From assembly GCA_030037215.1 (NCBI GenBank), contig JASHRS010000276.1, positions 1-41,988 on the forward strand: a stretch of 41,988 nt of DNA. Direction: 5' to 3'. The notes under the pieces were generated by a model. That model had not been told where the DNA came from and ran no database searches. It worked only from the letters and a program-made list of their open reading frames with translations. The position numbers were made by a program, and so were the translations under genes. Source of the DNA: Silvibacterium sp. (GTDB lineage Bacteria; Acidobacteriota; Terriglobia; Terriglobales; Acidobacteriaceae). Positions 24,894 through 33,489 of this stretch are shown in pieces. Positions within the stretch are counted from its first letter, which is position 1. Every line of letters begins with the position of its first letter.

Positions 24894-26037
24894 TCGCATT
24901 GCCCTCTCGATTTTCTTTGCACTGGTCATCCCGCTTTCTGTATTCGCAGAAAACGGCAGCATGAGTGCGCCTGCGGGCTGGCAGTCCCAGCAGCAGGCCC
25001 CGGCAGCAGTAAAGCCTGAACAGCAGCCCTCACTCGACGTCGATCGTGACCCGGTTGTTTCTCCCGATGCCGAAGACAATGAGCCTGTAAGTCCCGGTCA
25101 TCTGGGCAGCCCATCGAGGGGCATTGCTCTGGAGCGCGGACCCGGCGGCCGGTACACCCTTACACGGAACGTAGACGAAGTGGTATTAAACGTCTCCGTT
25201 TTCGATGAAGACCGGCACCTGATCAATGATCTGACGAAAGAGGACTTCCAGGTCCTGGAAGATGGTGTCCCGCAGAACGTGGTTGCATTCCAGCATCAGG
25301 ATGTTCCGGTATCGATTGGGATTCTGATCGACAATTCGGGTTCCATGCGCGACAAGCGGGCGGCTGTGAATGAGGCGGCGCTGGACCTGGTGAGGGCGTC
25401 GAATCCGGACGACGAAGCCTTTATCGTCAACTTCTCCGACCAGGCATATCTCGATCAGGATTTCACTTCAAGCATCGCGAAACTGCGCGATGGGCTCTCC
25501 CACATCGACTCGCGCGGCGGCACGGCTCTATATGATGCCGTGGTTGCAGCAGCGGATCATCTGGGAAAAGATGCAAAACGGCCCAAGCAGGTCCTGCTGG
25601 TCATTACCGACGGGGAAGACAATGCATCGAGTCTCGACCTGGAGCAGACAATTCAGAAGATTCAGGACCTGAATGGCCCGGTGGTGTACTCCATCGGCCT
25701 GCTGTTTGGCTCGGAAACCGAGCCGCGTGAAGAGCACCGCGCAAAGCGCGCCCTGCAATTGTTGTCCGACGAGACTGGCGGATTGGCATTCTTCCCCAAA
25801 TCGCTTCTTGACGTGGACACCATCGCCGCTGAGGTCGCAATGGATATCCGCCGCCAATACACACTCGGATATCACTCGACCAAGCCGATGACAGTGCTGG
25901 GCTACCGGACAGTGAAGGTAGACGCGCACGCCAACGGATACAAAAAACTCATTGTGCGGACGAAAAGCGGCTACTACCCGAAGCAGGTTGCTCCGGCGAA
26001 TACAGCCAACAGCCAGCCGGCAGATACCAGCCAATAG
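24877..26037 (+). CDS. Secreted VWFA-related acidobacterial domain protein, copy 2
   Basis: The 386-residue homologue of the upstream gene has a signal peptide (SIFFALVIPLSVFA, to about residue 24) and a Gln/Pro-rich linker. A lead domain (VVLNVSVFDEDRHLINDL, EDFQVLEDGVPQNV) is followed by a VWA domain with MIDAS DNSGS (152-156) and ITDGEDN. It ends with the shared TLGYHSTKP and KSGYYPKQ pattern of TIGR03436. The start overlaps the previous gene by 17 bases, so the pair is surely made from one transcript and may form a hetero-oligomer (inference). The binding target is not known. Confidence 0.87.
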   Translation: MRLCSSRIALSIFFALVIPLSVFAENGSMSAPAGWQSQQQAPAAVKPEQQPSLDVDRDPVVSPDAEDNEPVSPGHLGSPSRGIALERGPGGRYTLTRNVDEVVLNVSVFDEDRHLINDLTKEDFQVLEDGVPQNVVAFQHQDVPVSIGILIDNSGSMRDKRAAVNEAALDLVRASNPDDEAFIVNFSDQAYLDQDFTSSIAKLRDGLSHIDSRGGTALYDAVVAAADHLGKDAKRPKQVLLVITDGEDNASSLDLEQTIQKIQDLNGPVVYSIGLLFGSETEPREEHRAKRALQLLSDETGGLAFFPKSLLDVDTIAAEVAMDIRRQYTLGYHSTKPMTVLGYRTVKVDAHANGYKKLIVRTKSGYYPKQVAPANTANSQPADTSQ

Positions 26038-26100
26038 GAACGACAGGTACTAATTAGCACACCCAGACCAACGGGAGGACCTTAAAAGCCAGCATCCAGA

Positions 26101-26160
26101 ATGACGCGAAGCGCGTGTGCGTGGACGGCAAGCCCCGCGTGTCGCTGGACGCGAAGTCCC
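26101..26160. repeat. Small interspersed repeat element, copy A
   Basis: The stretch shares a 16-base identity, CGCGAAGCGCGTGTGC (26105-26120), with copy B after purH, plus the following TGGAC. A second part contains the mini-hairpin GGAC-GCGAA-GTCC (26147-26159), like GGAC-AGCGA-GTCC in copy B. It lies between the VWFA pair and the MccA-like gene. It resembles REP-type intergenic elements. Confidence 0.5.
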
Positions 26161-26170
26161 TGATACACTG

Positions 26171-27136
26171 ATGTGTTTTGCTATGAGCCGATCCAGCATT
26201 GACCCGGCGAGCACGAGTCTCCGGGTTGCAGACGATATTACTGAATTGATGGGCAACACTCCGATGCTGCGGCTGCGCCGCGTCGTGCGCCCGGAGTGGG
26301 CCGCTGTGTATGCCAAGCTCGAGTTCCTGAATCCCGGCGGCAGCGTGAAAGACCGCGCCGCATTGGGCATGATTCTGGAAGCCGAGCGCCAGGGAAGGCT
26401 CAAGTCCGGCTCAACCATCGTTGAGGCGACTGCGGGCAACACCGGCGTGGGGCTGGCGCTGGTGGGCGTGCAGCGCGGGTACCGTGTCGTTCTTTTTGTG
26501 CCGGAGGGTTTTGCGGAAGAGAAATGCATCCTGATGCGCGGGTTTGGAGCGACGGTCGTCCGGACTCCGGAAGTAGAGGGCATGAGCGGCGCAATTCGGC
26601 GCGCGCTTGCAATGGCAAAGGAAGATCCGGAAATCTTTGCCGCGCTGCAATTTGAGAATCCTGCGAACCCGCAATTTCACCACGACACCACGGCAGTAGA
26701 AATCTGGGAGCAGATGGAGGGCCGCGTCGACGCCTTTGTTGCCGGGATTGGAACCGGCGGAACCTTTTCGGGAGTCGCGCGGTTTTTGAAAGAGCGCAAC
26801 CCCGCTGTCCTCACCGTCGCCGTCGAAACGCAGGGTTCGGTGCTGCAGGGCGGCGAGCCGGGACCACACAAGGTCGAGGGCATCGGTGTTTCGTTCATCC
26901 CCAAAACCTTTGATCGCGAAGTTGCCGACGAAATTATGAAGGTAAATGACCCTGAAGCCTTCGCGATGGTGCGGCGGCTGGCTGTGGAAGAAGGTCTGCT
27001 CGGCGGGTCGAGCGCCGGAGCCATTATTCACGCTGCCGGTGCTATTGCCGAGCGGCTCGGAGCAGGGAAACGCGTCGCGACGATCATACCGGACTCGGCA
27101 GAACGTTATCTGTCGAAACACATTCTTGAAGGCTAG
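26171..27136 (+). CDS. PLP-dependent cysteine synthase / cystathionine beta-synthase, MccA-like
   Basis: The 321-residue cytoplasmic enzyme is a fold-type II PLP protein. The lysine that binds PLP is Lys60 in LNPGGSVKDRAA; the phosphate loops are EATAGNTGVGLA and GIGTGGT, with GGSSAGA near the end. The wording EATAGNTG, VPEGFAEEKCILMRGFGA and EGMSGAIRRA is closer to the Bacillus MccA/YrhA group (cystathionine beta-synthase from O-acetylserine) than to CysK. The next gene is MccB-like, which supports reverse transsulfuration, but a plain O-acetylserine sulfhydrylase cannot be excluded. The start is uncertain: ATG at 26171 or 26183, neither with a clear Shine-Dalgarno. Confidence 0.87.
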   Translation: MCFAMSRSSIDPASTSLRVADDITELMGNTPMLRLRRVVRPEWAAVYAKLEFLNPGGSVKDRAALGMILEAERQGRLKSGSTIVEATAGNTGVGLALVGVQRGYRVVLFVPEGFAEEKCILMRGFGATVVRTPEVEGMSGAIRRALAMAKEDPEIFAALQFENPANPQFHHDTTAVEIWEQMEGRVDAFVAGIGTGGTFSGVARFLKERNPAVLTVAVETQGSVLQGGEPGPHKVEGIGVSFIPKTFDREVADEIMKVNDPEAFAMVRRLAVEEGLLGGSSAGAIIHAAGAIAERLGAGKRVATIIPDSAERYLSKHILEG

Positions 27137-27171
27137 CCTTTTTCTCGACGAATCAAAAGGAACAGACAAAG

Positions 27172-28341
27172 ATGACAGACCGCAAGCAGGGCTTTGCCAC
27201 GCGAGCCATCCACGACGGACAGCATCCCGACCCGCTCACCGGTGCTGTAAATGTGCCGATCTACCTTAGCTCGACTTATGCGCAGGAAGAGATCGGCAAG
27301 CACAAAGGATATGAGTATTCACGCGTCTCCAATCCCACGCGCGACGCGCTCGAAGCAAACTTGACCTCACTCGAAGGCGGCACGAGCGCGCATGTCTTTG
27401 CCAGCGGCATGGCAGCCATCACAGCGCTTGTGACGATGCTGCGCACAGGCGACCACGTCATCTGTGGAGCCAACGTCTATGGAGGCACTCCACGCCTGTT
27501 CAACCAGATCGTCTCGCGCTACGGCATCGAGTTCAGCTATGTCGATACCTCGGATCCGGAAAACGTCCGCCGCGCAATCCGTCCGGCGACGAAGCTGGTT
27601 CATATTGAAACGCCGACCAATCCCTTGATGACGCTCACCGACATTCGCGCCGTCGCCGACGTCTGCCACGAGCGCGGAGTCGAGCTGGCCGTCGACAACA
27701 CCTTCATGTCGCCATATTTTCAGCGGCCCATCGAGCTTGGCGCGGACATCGTCATGCACTCGACCACGAAGTTTCTGAACGGCCATAGCGATGGCCTGGG
27801 CGGAGTGCTCGTCGGCACAAAGCCTGAACACAAGGAAAACTTCGCGTTCGTGCAGAAGTGCACCGGTGGAATCCTCTCGCCCTTCGAGTGCTGGATGGTC
27901 CTGCGCGGCGTCAAGACGCTGGCCGTTCGCATGAAGCAGCACGATGAGAGCGGTCGCAAGGTCGCCGCGTTTCTTGCCGGGCACAAGAAGGTGAAGAAGG
28001 TCTTCTATCCGGGATTGCCTTCGCACCCGCAACATGATCTCGCAAAGAAGCAGATGTCTGGCTTCGGCGCGCTGATCTCGTTTGAGACAGGCTCGCTTGA
28101 GAACGCCAACGCTATGCTGAAGCGCGTGAAGATCTGCACGCTGGGCGAATCGCTAGGTGGCGTCGAGACTCTGATCTCACATCCTGCCACAATGACCCAC
28201 GCGGCAATCGGCGCCGAGGCGCGCGCACAGCTCGGAATTACCGACGGCCTGGTGCGAATCTCAGTTGGAATTGAGGATGTCGACGATCTTATCGCTGACC
28301 TCGATCAGGCGCTGAGCGATTTAAGAGTTTCCGCAAAGTAA
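27172..28341 (+). CDS. Cystathionine gamma-lyase / gamma-synthase, MccB/MetB family
   Basis: The 389-residue fold-type I PLP enzyme has ATRAIHDGQHPDPLTGAV, the YEYSRVSNPTRDALE tetramer and PLP-phosphate motif, FASGMAAI, VDNTFMSPYFQRP, and the Schiff-base lysine in HSTTKFLNGHSD. The C-terminal ESLGGVETLISHPATMTHA is also conserved. Whether it splits cystathionine (MccB/gamma-lyase) or makes it (MetB) is hard to tell from sequence. The MccA-like gene 35 bases upstream and the close match to the MccB pattern favour gamma-lyase, so the pair would turn homocysteine sulfur into cysteine. AAGGA precedes the ATG by about 10 bases. It converges on a cupin gene with only 12 bases between the stops. Confidence 0.9.
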   Translation: MTDRKQGFATRAIHDGQHPDPLTGAVNVPIYLSSTYAQEEIGKHKGYEYSRVSNPTRDALEANLTSLEGGTSAHVFASGMAAITALVTMLRTGDHVICGANVYGGTPRLFNQIVSRYGIEFSYVDTSDPENVRRAIRPATKLVHIETPTNPLMTLTDIRAVADVCHERGVELAVDNTFMSPYFQRPIELGADIVMHSTTKFLNGHSDGLGGVLVGTKPEHKENFAFVQKCTGGILSPFECWMVLRGVKTLAVRMKQHDESGRKVAAFLAGHKKVKKVFYPGLPSHPQHDLAKKQMSGFGALISFETGSLENANAMLKRVKICTLGESLGGVETLISHPATMTHAAIGAEARAQLGITDGLVRISVGIEDVDDLIADLDQALSDLRVSAK

Positions 28342-28353
28342 CATCGACTTCTT

Positions 28354-28704
28354 CTATCTTGCTGCTTCAGATTTTGAGTAATGCAGAGCCAGCCAGACAG
28401 TATTTTGCTTCTCGTCCGTCCATTCAACCCGATGTCGTGCGTGCGCAGGTATGTTAGCAAAATCTCCGGGATGCAATACTCGTAGATCTTCTTCTCCCTC
28501 GAAACGCAAGCCTGCTGCACCGGATAACAATACAACCCATTCATGCTGCTCCTGGTCATACCATTGCCCAGCTGGTGTTGCCTGACCGAAAGAGATGATT
28601 CGTTCCAATCGAAATCTTTCCCCGTCGATTATTTCCTGAAAGACTTCTTCCGATAGTGATTGGGGCAGTTCGGCAAAAATATTGCCAGTAGCGCTAGCCA
28701 TCAT
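28354..28704 (-). CDS. Small cupin-domain protein
   Basis: The 116-residue protein is a single cupin barrel. The first motif is around EQHEWVVLLSGAAGLRFEGEE and the second HPGDFANIPAHARHRVEW, giving a His/Glu set that could bind one metal ion, although the first motif lacks the usual HxH. Single-domain cupins include dioxygenases, isomerases and ligand-binding proteins, so no function is claimed. GGAGGT lies 14 bases before the first of two adjacent ATGs, an overlong spacing. It follows lon on the same strand after 200 bases of repeat-bearing DNA and converges on the MccB-like gene. Confidence 0.8.
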   Translation of the reverse strand: MMASATGNIFAELPQSLSEEVFQEIIDGERFRLERIISFGQATPAGQWYDQEQHEWVVLLSGAAGLRFEGEEDLRVLHPGDFANIPAHARHRVEWTDEKQNTVWLALHYSKSEAAR

Positions 28705-28846
28705 GCGGTCTATCTTGACCTCCGCGCAAACTCACGCGACCAGCTCCGGGGCCCCGCAAACAGGTCTTTGTTCGCGTGGTGGAACGGAAGCGGTCCGCCT
28801 CGACGGCCAGTCCCCCGCGGGAGCGGCCGCGCAAGCTCGTTATACT

Positions 28847-28870
28847 ATGCGCCGCAAGGCGCGTGTGCCT
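28847..28870. repeat. Possible third copy of the small interspersed repeat, copy C
   Basis: The 17 bases GCAAGGCGCGTGTGCCT match copy B with two differences, and are preceded by ATG-CGCC as ATGGCGC is in B. The match is shorter than A/B, so this copy is tentative. Confidence 0.3.
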
Positions 28871-28878
28871 TAGAGCCT

Positions 28879-28901
28879 GCCCTGAGCGAAGCCGAAGGGG
28901 C
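28879..28901. repeat. Copy of a widespread bacterial intergenic repeat
   Basis: The core CCTGAGCGAAGCCGAAGGGG lies just after the lon stop. It matches the pattern CTGAGCGAAG(T/C)CGAAGG that recurs, from memory, in intergenic DNA of many bacteria including Acidobacteria and Chloroflexi. Its ends (GCCCT/AGGGG) can pair imperfectly. It fills part of the 200-base lon-cupin gap. Confidence 0.5.
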
Positions 28902-28904
28902 AAG

Positions 28905-31334
28905 TCATTGGTGGGGGCGCTGCTCGACAGGAACCGACTGCGGCACAGGCTGCTGCAGCGCGGCGAGCACATCCTGCACTTCGCCCTTCATCTCGGGGAG
29001 GGGGGTCTCAAGCGCCAGCTTGAGTACCTCGTCCATCGACTCCACGAAATTCAGCTTCATGGCAGATTTCAGATTGTCCGGCAGTTCCGCCAGGTCCTTC
29101 TGATTGTCCGCCGGCAGAATCGCCTCGAAGATCCCGGCACGGTGCGCGGCCAGCAGCTTTTCCTTTAGCCCGCCAATCGGCAGCACTTTTCCACGCAGCG
29201 TGATTTCGCCTGTCATGGCTATTTCGCGCCTAACGGGAATTTTTGCGAGCGCGCTCGCCAGCGCAGTTGCCAGCGTGATACCCGCCGACGGCCCATCTTT
29301 GGGGATTGCGCCTTCAGGCACATGAATATGAATATCGACGCTACGGTAGAAATCGCGCGGCAGACCGAGCAGATGTGAGCGGCTGCGAACATAGGACAAC
29401 GCGGCCTGTGCCGACTCCGTCATCACATCGCCTAGCTGGCCTGTAGTGGTGAGTTTGCCCTTACCGTCGAGAATCTGCACTTCGGTCTGCAAAATGCTGC
29501 CGCCGACCTCGGTCCACGCAAGGCCATTTACCAGTCCGACTTCATTCTTCTCGTGCACAACAGAGTCGCGGAACTTGGGCACGCCGAGGAACTCGGCGAT
29601 GTTCTCCGCCGAGACGCTTTCTTTGTGTTTCTGGCCGTTTTTCACTACGCGGCGCGCTACCTTGCGGCACACATTCCCGATCTCGCGTTCGAGGTTGCGC
29701 ACGCCCGCCTCGCGCGTATAGCTGCGGATAATTTCGGTCAGCGCATCGTCGGAGAATGAGATGTTCTTGTCGGTCAGGCCCGTGTGGTTGCGCTGCTTCT
29801 TGACCAGATATTGTTTTGCGATCTCGAGTTTTTCCGCCTCGGTGTATCCGTGTAGGCGCAGCACTTCCATGCGGTCCTGCAACGGGCCGGGAATAGTGTG
29901 GAGCACATTTGCCGTCGCAACAAAGAGCACCTGCGACAGGTCATATTCAACATCGAGATAGTGGTCCTGGAAGCTGCCGTTCTGCTCAGGATCGAGCACT
30001 TCGAGCAATGCCGACGCCGGATCGCCGCGGAAATCCGAGGCCATCTTGTCGACCTCATCCAGCATGAAAACGGGATTCTTTGTCCCGGCCTTCTTCATCG
30101 ACTGAATGATCTGTCCAGGCAGGGCGCCGATATAGGTGCGACGATGGCCGCGAATCTCCGCTTCATCGCGCACGCCGCCCAGCGAGAGACGCACAAACTT
30201 GCGTCCCGTGGCCTTGGCGATCGACATTCCCAGCGAGGTTTTGCCTACGCCCGGAGGTCCGACAAAGCAGAGGATGGAGCCTTTGGGATTCTTCACCAGC
30301 TGCCGCACGGCAAGAAATTCAAGGATGCGCTCTTTGATCTTTTCCAGGCCGTAGTGATCGGTGTTCAGGACTTTTTCCGCGTAATCGATATTGCGCGTTT
30401 CGCGCGAGCGCTTCTTCCACGGCACGGCGAGCAGCCAGTCGAGATAGTTGCGCGATACGGTCGATTCCGCGGACATGGGCGGCATCGCCTCAAGCTTTTT
30501 CAGCTCCTGGATGGCCTTGTCAAAGACATCCTTGGGCATCCCAGCCGTCTCTAGTTTCTTTTTCAGCTCGTCGAATTCGCTCTTTTCGCCTTTGCCCAGT
30601 TCTTTCTGGATCGCCTTGATCTTTTCGTTGAGGTAGTACTCTTTTTGCGCGCGCTCCATCTGGCGCTTTACGCGCGACTGGATGCTGCGGTCCATGTTGA
30701 GTTTTTCGATCTCGATGGTCAGTACGTCGGCGATGACTGTAAGCCGTTGCGCCGGATCGAAAACATCCAGAATCTTCTGCTTGTCCGGAATTTCAAGCTG
30801 AAGATTGGCGGCAATGGTATCGGCCAGCTTGCCCGGCTCGTCGGTGCGCACTGCAGCGACCAGCGTTTCATAATTCAGCGACTGCTGGAGCTTGACGTAC
30901 TGTTCGAACAGCGACATCACGCGCTGGATAAGCTGATCGGTTTGCGGCGACGACTCAAGCGCTGCCGGATAGGTGCGGATGGTCGCCACAAAAAAGCCGT
31001 CCGCATCGGTCATTTCAACGGCCTCTGCGCGCTCCAGGCCTTCAACCAGAACCTTGATGTTGCCGTCTGGCATCTTGACGCTCTGCACAATGTTGCCGAT
31101 GGTGCCGACGGTGTAAATCTCGTCGGCGCGCGGCTCATCTACGCGCGCATCGTGCTGCGTTGCCAGAAAAATCTTGCGGTCGCCGTTGAGCGCCTCTTCA
31201 AGGGCGCGCACGCTCGACTCGCGGCCGACGACAAAGGGCGTCATCATGTGGGGAAAGATGACCATGTCCCGAATCGGCATCATGGGCAGCTTGCGGAGAT
31301 CGTCCCGTTCGCGGCTCTCTTTGGTTTGGCTCAC
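28905..31334 (-). CDS. lon: ATP-dependent protease Lon
   Basis: The 809-residue protease has the LonA order: N-terminal substrate domain ([15 protein letters not shown]), coiled coil, AAA+ module and a C-terminal serine protease domain. Walker A is GPPGVGKTS, Walker [10 protein letters not shown]. The catalytic Ser is in KDGPSAGIT and the Lys in [13 protein letters not shown]. Lon degrades misfolded and regulatory proteins in the cytoplasm. The start is GTG, preceded by AAAGGGAC. It is the last of the tig-clpP-clpX-lon block, but a strong terminator after clpX suggests it has its own promoter. Length is close to E. coli Lon (784 aa). Confidence 0.97.
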   Translation of the reverse strand: MSQTKESRERDDLRKLPMMPIRDMVIFPHMMTPFVVGRESSVRALEEALNGDRKIFLATQHDARVDEPRADEIYTVGTIGNIVQSVKMPDGNIKVLVEGLERAEAVEMTDADGFFVATIRTYPAALESSPQTDQLIQRVMSLFEQYVKLQQSLNYETLVAAVRTDEPGKLADTIAANLQLEIPDKQKILDVFDPAQRLTVIADVLTIEIEKLNMDRSIQSRVKRQMERAQKEYYLNEKIKAIQKELGKGEKSEFDELKKKLETAGMPKDVFDKAIQELKKLEAMPPMSAESTVSRNYLDWLLAVPWKKRSRETRNIDYAEKVLNTDHYGLEKIKERILEFLAVRQLVKNPKGSILCFVGPPGVGKTSLGMSIAKATGRKFVRLSLGGVRDEAEIRGHRRTYIGALPGQIIQSMKKAGTKNPVFMLDEVDKMASDFRGDPASALLEVLDPEQNGSFQDHYLDVEYDLSQVLFVATANVLHTIPGPLQDRMEVLRLHGYTEAEKLEIAKQYLVKKQRNHTGLTDKNISFSDDALTEIIRSYTREAGVRNLEREIGNVCRKVARRVVKNGQKHKESVSAENIAEFLGVPKFRDSVVHEKNEVGLVNGLAWTEVGGSILQTEVQILDGKGKLTTTGQLGDVMTESAQAALSYVRSRSHLLGLPRDFYRSVDIHIHVPEGAIPKDGPSAGITLATALASALAKIPVRREIAMTGEITLRGKVLPIGGLKEKLLAAHRAGIFEAILPADNQKDLAELPDNLKSAMKLNFVESMDEVLKLALETPLPEMKGEVQDVLAALQQPVPQSVPVEQRPHQ

Positions 31335-31365
31335 TTCGTCCCTTTCGACTACCAGTTAGATGAAC

Positions 31366-31394
31366 TTTAACGCATTCCGTCTCATAGCGGTCAA
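31366..31394 (-). promoter_or_regulatory. Candidate promoter of lon
   Basis: On the minus strand TTGACC (31394-31389) and GTTAAA (31371-31366) are 17 bases apart, about 30 bases before the lon GTG. The -35 box is good and the -10 weak. The position between the clpX terminator and lon makes a promoter here likely even if this exact pair is wrong. No CIRCE or sigma-32 type sequence was seen. Confidence 0.3.
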
Positions 31395-31436
31395 ACTTCC
31401 ATGGAAGCCAGAACCATTTTGGGTGCCGTTAATGCG

Positions 31437-31466
31437 AAAAGCGAGCCTTGATAGCTCGCTTTTTCT
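31437..31466. terminator. Intrinsic terminator after clpX
   Basis: A perfect 10-bp stem (AAAAGCGAGC / GCTCGCTTTT) with a 7-base loop gives a GC-rich helix followed by U-runs on both strands. It lies 36 bases past the clpX stop and separates clpX from lon. Confidence 0.85.
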
Positions 31467-31501
31467 CTGCTAGTTACTTAATTATAAACTAAAGGTGTTT
31501 T

Positions 31502-32776
31502 TTAGCCCGCCTTTTCCAGCAGCGTCAAAGACAGGTCACGGTTCTTTACCATTTCGGAACCGATTTCAAGTTCCTTGACCTTCTTGTTGCTGGGCAGGTG
31601 GTACATCAAGTCAAGCATCAACTCTTCCAGAATCATGCGCAGGCCGCGAGCGCCTACCTTGCGCGCCAGTGCTTCCTGCGCAATGGCCTGCGACGCTTCT
31701 GGGCTGAAGGCGATTTTCACGCCTTCATACTCAAACAAGCGCTGATACTGCTTCAGGATCGCGTTGCGTGGCTTCGTGAGGATTTCGACCAGAGCCGCTT
31801 CGTCGAGCTCATCGAGAATGCCGATGACCGGCAGGCGGCCGACGAATTCAGGAATAAGGCCGAACTTGATCAGGTCCTGGGGCTCGGTCTGCCGCAGCAG
31901 TTCGGAGTCGCGCTGGGCGCGGGCCGGTGAATCCTGCTGTTCCTTGTCTGTGAGCGCCTTGAAGCCGAGAGCTTTCTTGCCGACGCGGCGTCCGATCACT
32001 CGCTCAAGGCCTACAAAGGCTCCACCGCAGATGAAGAGGATGTTCGTCGTATCGACAGCGGTGAATTCCTGGTGAGGATGCTTGCGGCCGCCCTGCGGCG
32101 GAACGTTGGCCACAGTGCCTTCGAGGATCTTGAGCAGCGCCTGCTGTACGCCTTCGCCCGAAACATCGCGCGTGATGGAGGGGTTTTCGTCCTTGCGGCC
32201 GATCTTGTCGATTTCGTCGATATAGATGATGCCTGTCTGCGTCCGCGCAACGTCACCATCAGCGGCCTGCAGCAGTTTCAGAATGATGTTCTCCACGTCC
32301 TCGCCGACGTATCCCGCTTCGTTGAGCGTGGTGGCGTCGACAATGGCGAAGGGAACATCGAGCATCTTGGCCAATGTGTGCGCCAGCAATGTTTTGCCGC
32401 TGCCGGTCGGGCCGACAAGCAGAATGTTGGACTTCGTCAGTTCAACGTCGTTGCCGCGCGTCCGGTTCATCTGGATGCGCTTGTAGTGGTTATAGACAGC
32501 GACGGCCAGCTTCTTTTTTGTCTGGTCCTGGCCGATAACGTATTCGTCGAGGAAGGCTTTCACTTCCTGCGGCTTGGGCAGATGCGCTGGAGCTGCTCCG
32601 GGGGGAGTCTCGCTTCGGTCGTCTTCCAAAATGGAATTGCAGACGGCCACACACTCATCGCAGATATAGGCGCGCGGGTAGTCGCTGGGCGAAGAGATGA
32701 GTTTGGCGACTACGTCCTGCGTCTTATGGCAGAACGAGCACCGTAAAGAATCGTCCGATCCCGTGCGCGTCTTCAT
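31502..32776 (-). CDS. clpX: ClpX, ATP-dependent unfoldase subunit of ClpXP
   Basis: The 424-residue AAA+ protein has the N-terminal C4 zinc-binding domain (CSFC near residue 13 and CDEC about 20 residues later). The ATPase follows: Walker A GPTGSGKT, Walker [10 protein letters not shown]. The [24 protein letters not shown] region and the GAFVGLE pore loop are also present; the GYVGE pore motif precedes Walker B. It unfolds tagged proteins and feeds them to ClpP. It follows clpP by 44 bases and ends in a strong terminator. AAGGAG lies 13 bases before the ATG, which is rather far. Confidence 0.97.
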   Translation of the reverse strand: MKTRTGSDDSLRCSFCHKTQDVVAKLISSPSDYPRAYICDECVAVCNSILEDDRSETPPGAAPAHLPKPQEVKAFLDEYVIGQDQTKKKLAVAVYNHYKRIQMNRTRGNDVELTKSNILLVGPTGSGKTLLAHTLAKMLDVPFAIVDATTLNEAGYVGEDVENIILKLLQAADGDVARTQTGIIYIDEIDKIGRKDENPSITRDVSGEGVQQALLKILEGTVANVPPQGGRKHPHQEFTAVDTTNILFICGGAFVGLERVIGRRVGKKALGFKALTDKEQQDSPARAQRDSELLRQTEPQDLIKFGLIPEFVGRLPVIGILDELDEAALVEILTKPRNAILKQYQRLFEYEGVKIAFSPEASQAIAQEALARKVGARGLRMILEELMLDLMYHLPSNKKVKELEIGSEMVKNRDLSLTLLEKAG

Positions 32777-32820
32777 ACTGCTAATGGTGCTCCTTCGCGG
32801 TGCCTGAATTCTGGCGTTGC

Positions 32821-33411
32821 CTAAGTGCGGGGCCGGTCAATGATCTCATCAATGATGCCATATTCTTTGGCTTGGGGTGCATTCATAATAAAATCGCGTT
32901 CCACGTCGCGCTCAATCCTCTCCAGGGACTGGCCGGTGTGCCGGGACATAAGGTTGTTGGTAATCTCCCGGATACGCAGGATTTCGCGGGCATGAATGTC
33001 GATATCCGTCGCCTGCCCGGAGAGCCCGCCCATGGACGGCTGGTGGATGAGAATGCGCGAGTTCGGCAGCGCGAACCGCTTGCCGGTAGTGCCGGACATC
33101 AATAAAAACGCGCCCATGCTGGCTGCCTGGCCAATGCAATAGGTGACAACGTTGTTGCGGATGAACTGCATCGTGTCGTAGATGGCAAGGCCCGCGGTAA
33201 TGGAACCGCCGGGTGAATTGATGTAAAGCTGAATGTCCTTTTCCGGGTCTTCGCCCGACAAAAAGAGCATCTGCGCGATGATGAGATTAGCGATCTGGTC
33301 GTCGATCGGTGTACCAAGAAAGATAATATTGTCGCGCAGCAGACGGGAGTAAATGTCGTAGGCGCGTTCGCCGCGACTCGTCTGCTCAATGACCATGGGT
33401 ACGAGAGCCAT
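32821..33411 (-). CDS. clpP: ClpP, proteolytic subunit
   Basis: The 196-residue peptidase has the full catalytic triad by alignment with E. coli ClpP: Ser98 in [10 protein letters not shown], His123 in LIHQPSMGG and Asp173 in ERDVERDF. It starts directly [24 protein letters not shown] in phase with the mature E. coli protein, so it has no long propeptide. Written shorter, the motif is [15 protein letters not shown]. It forms the barrel that degrades substrates delivered by ClpX. The gene sits between tig and clpX, the classical order, and should be co-transcribed with clpX. Confidence 0.97.
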   Translation of the reverse strand: MALVPMVIEQTSRGERAYDIYSRLLRDNIIFLGTPIDDQIANLIIAQMLFLSGEDPEKDIQLYINSPGGSITAGLAIYDTMQFIRNNVVTYCIGQAASMGAFLLMSGTTGKRFALPNSRILIHQPSMGGLSGQATDIDIHAREILRIREITNNLMSRHTGQSLERIERDVERDFIMNAPQAKEYGIIDEIIDRPRT

Positions 33412-33489
33412 GCGTGATTACTCAATCCTTCCGCGATGCTGTGAGTTGCAGCCGGAGAGGATCGCGCACCTCACCGGCCGGACGTTCCC

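Noticed and set aside
28760-28850. Possible tRNA-like fold after the GTGGTGGAACGG stretch
   Set aside because: No consistent acceptor stem, no TTCGA T-loop and no anticodon arm could be built on either strand.
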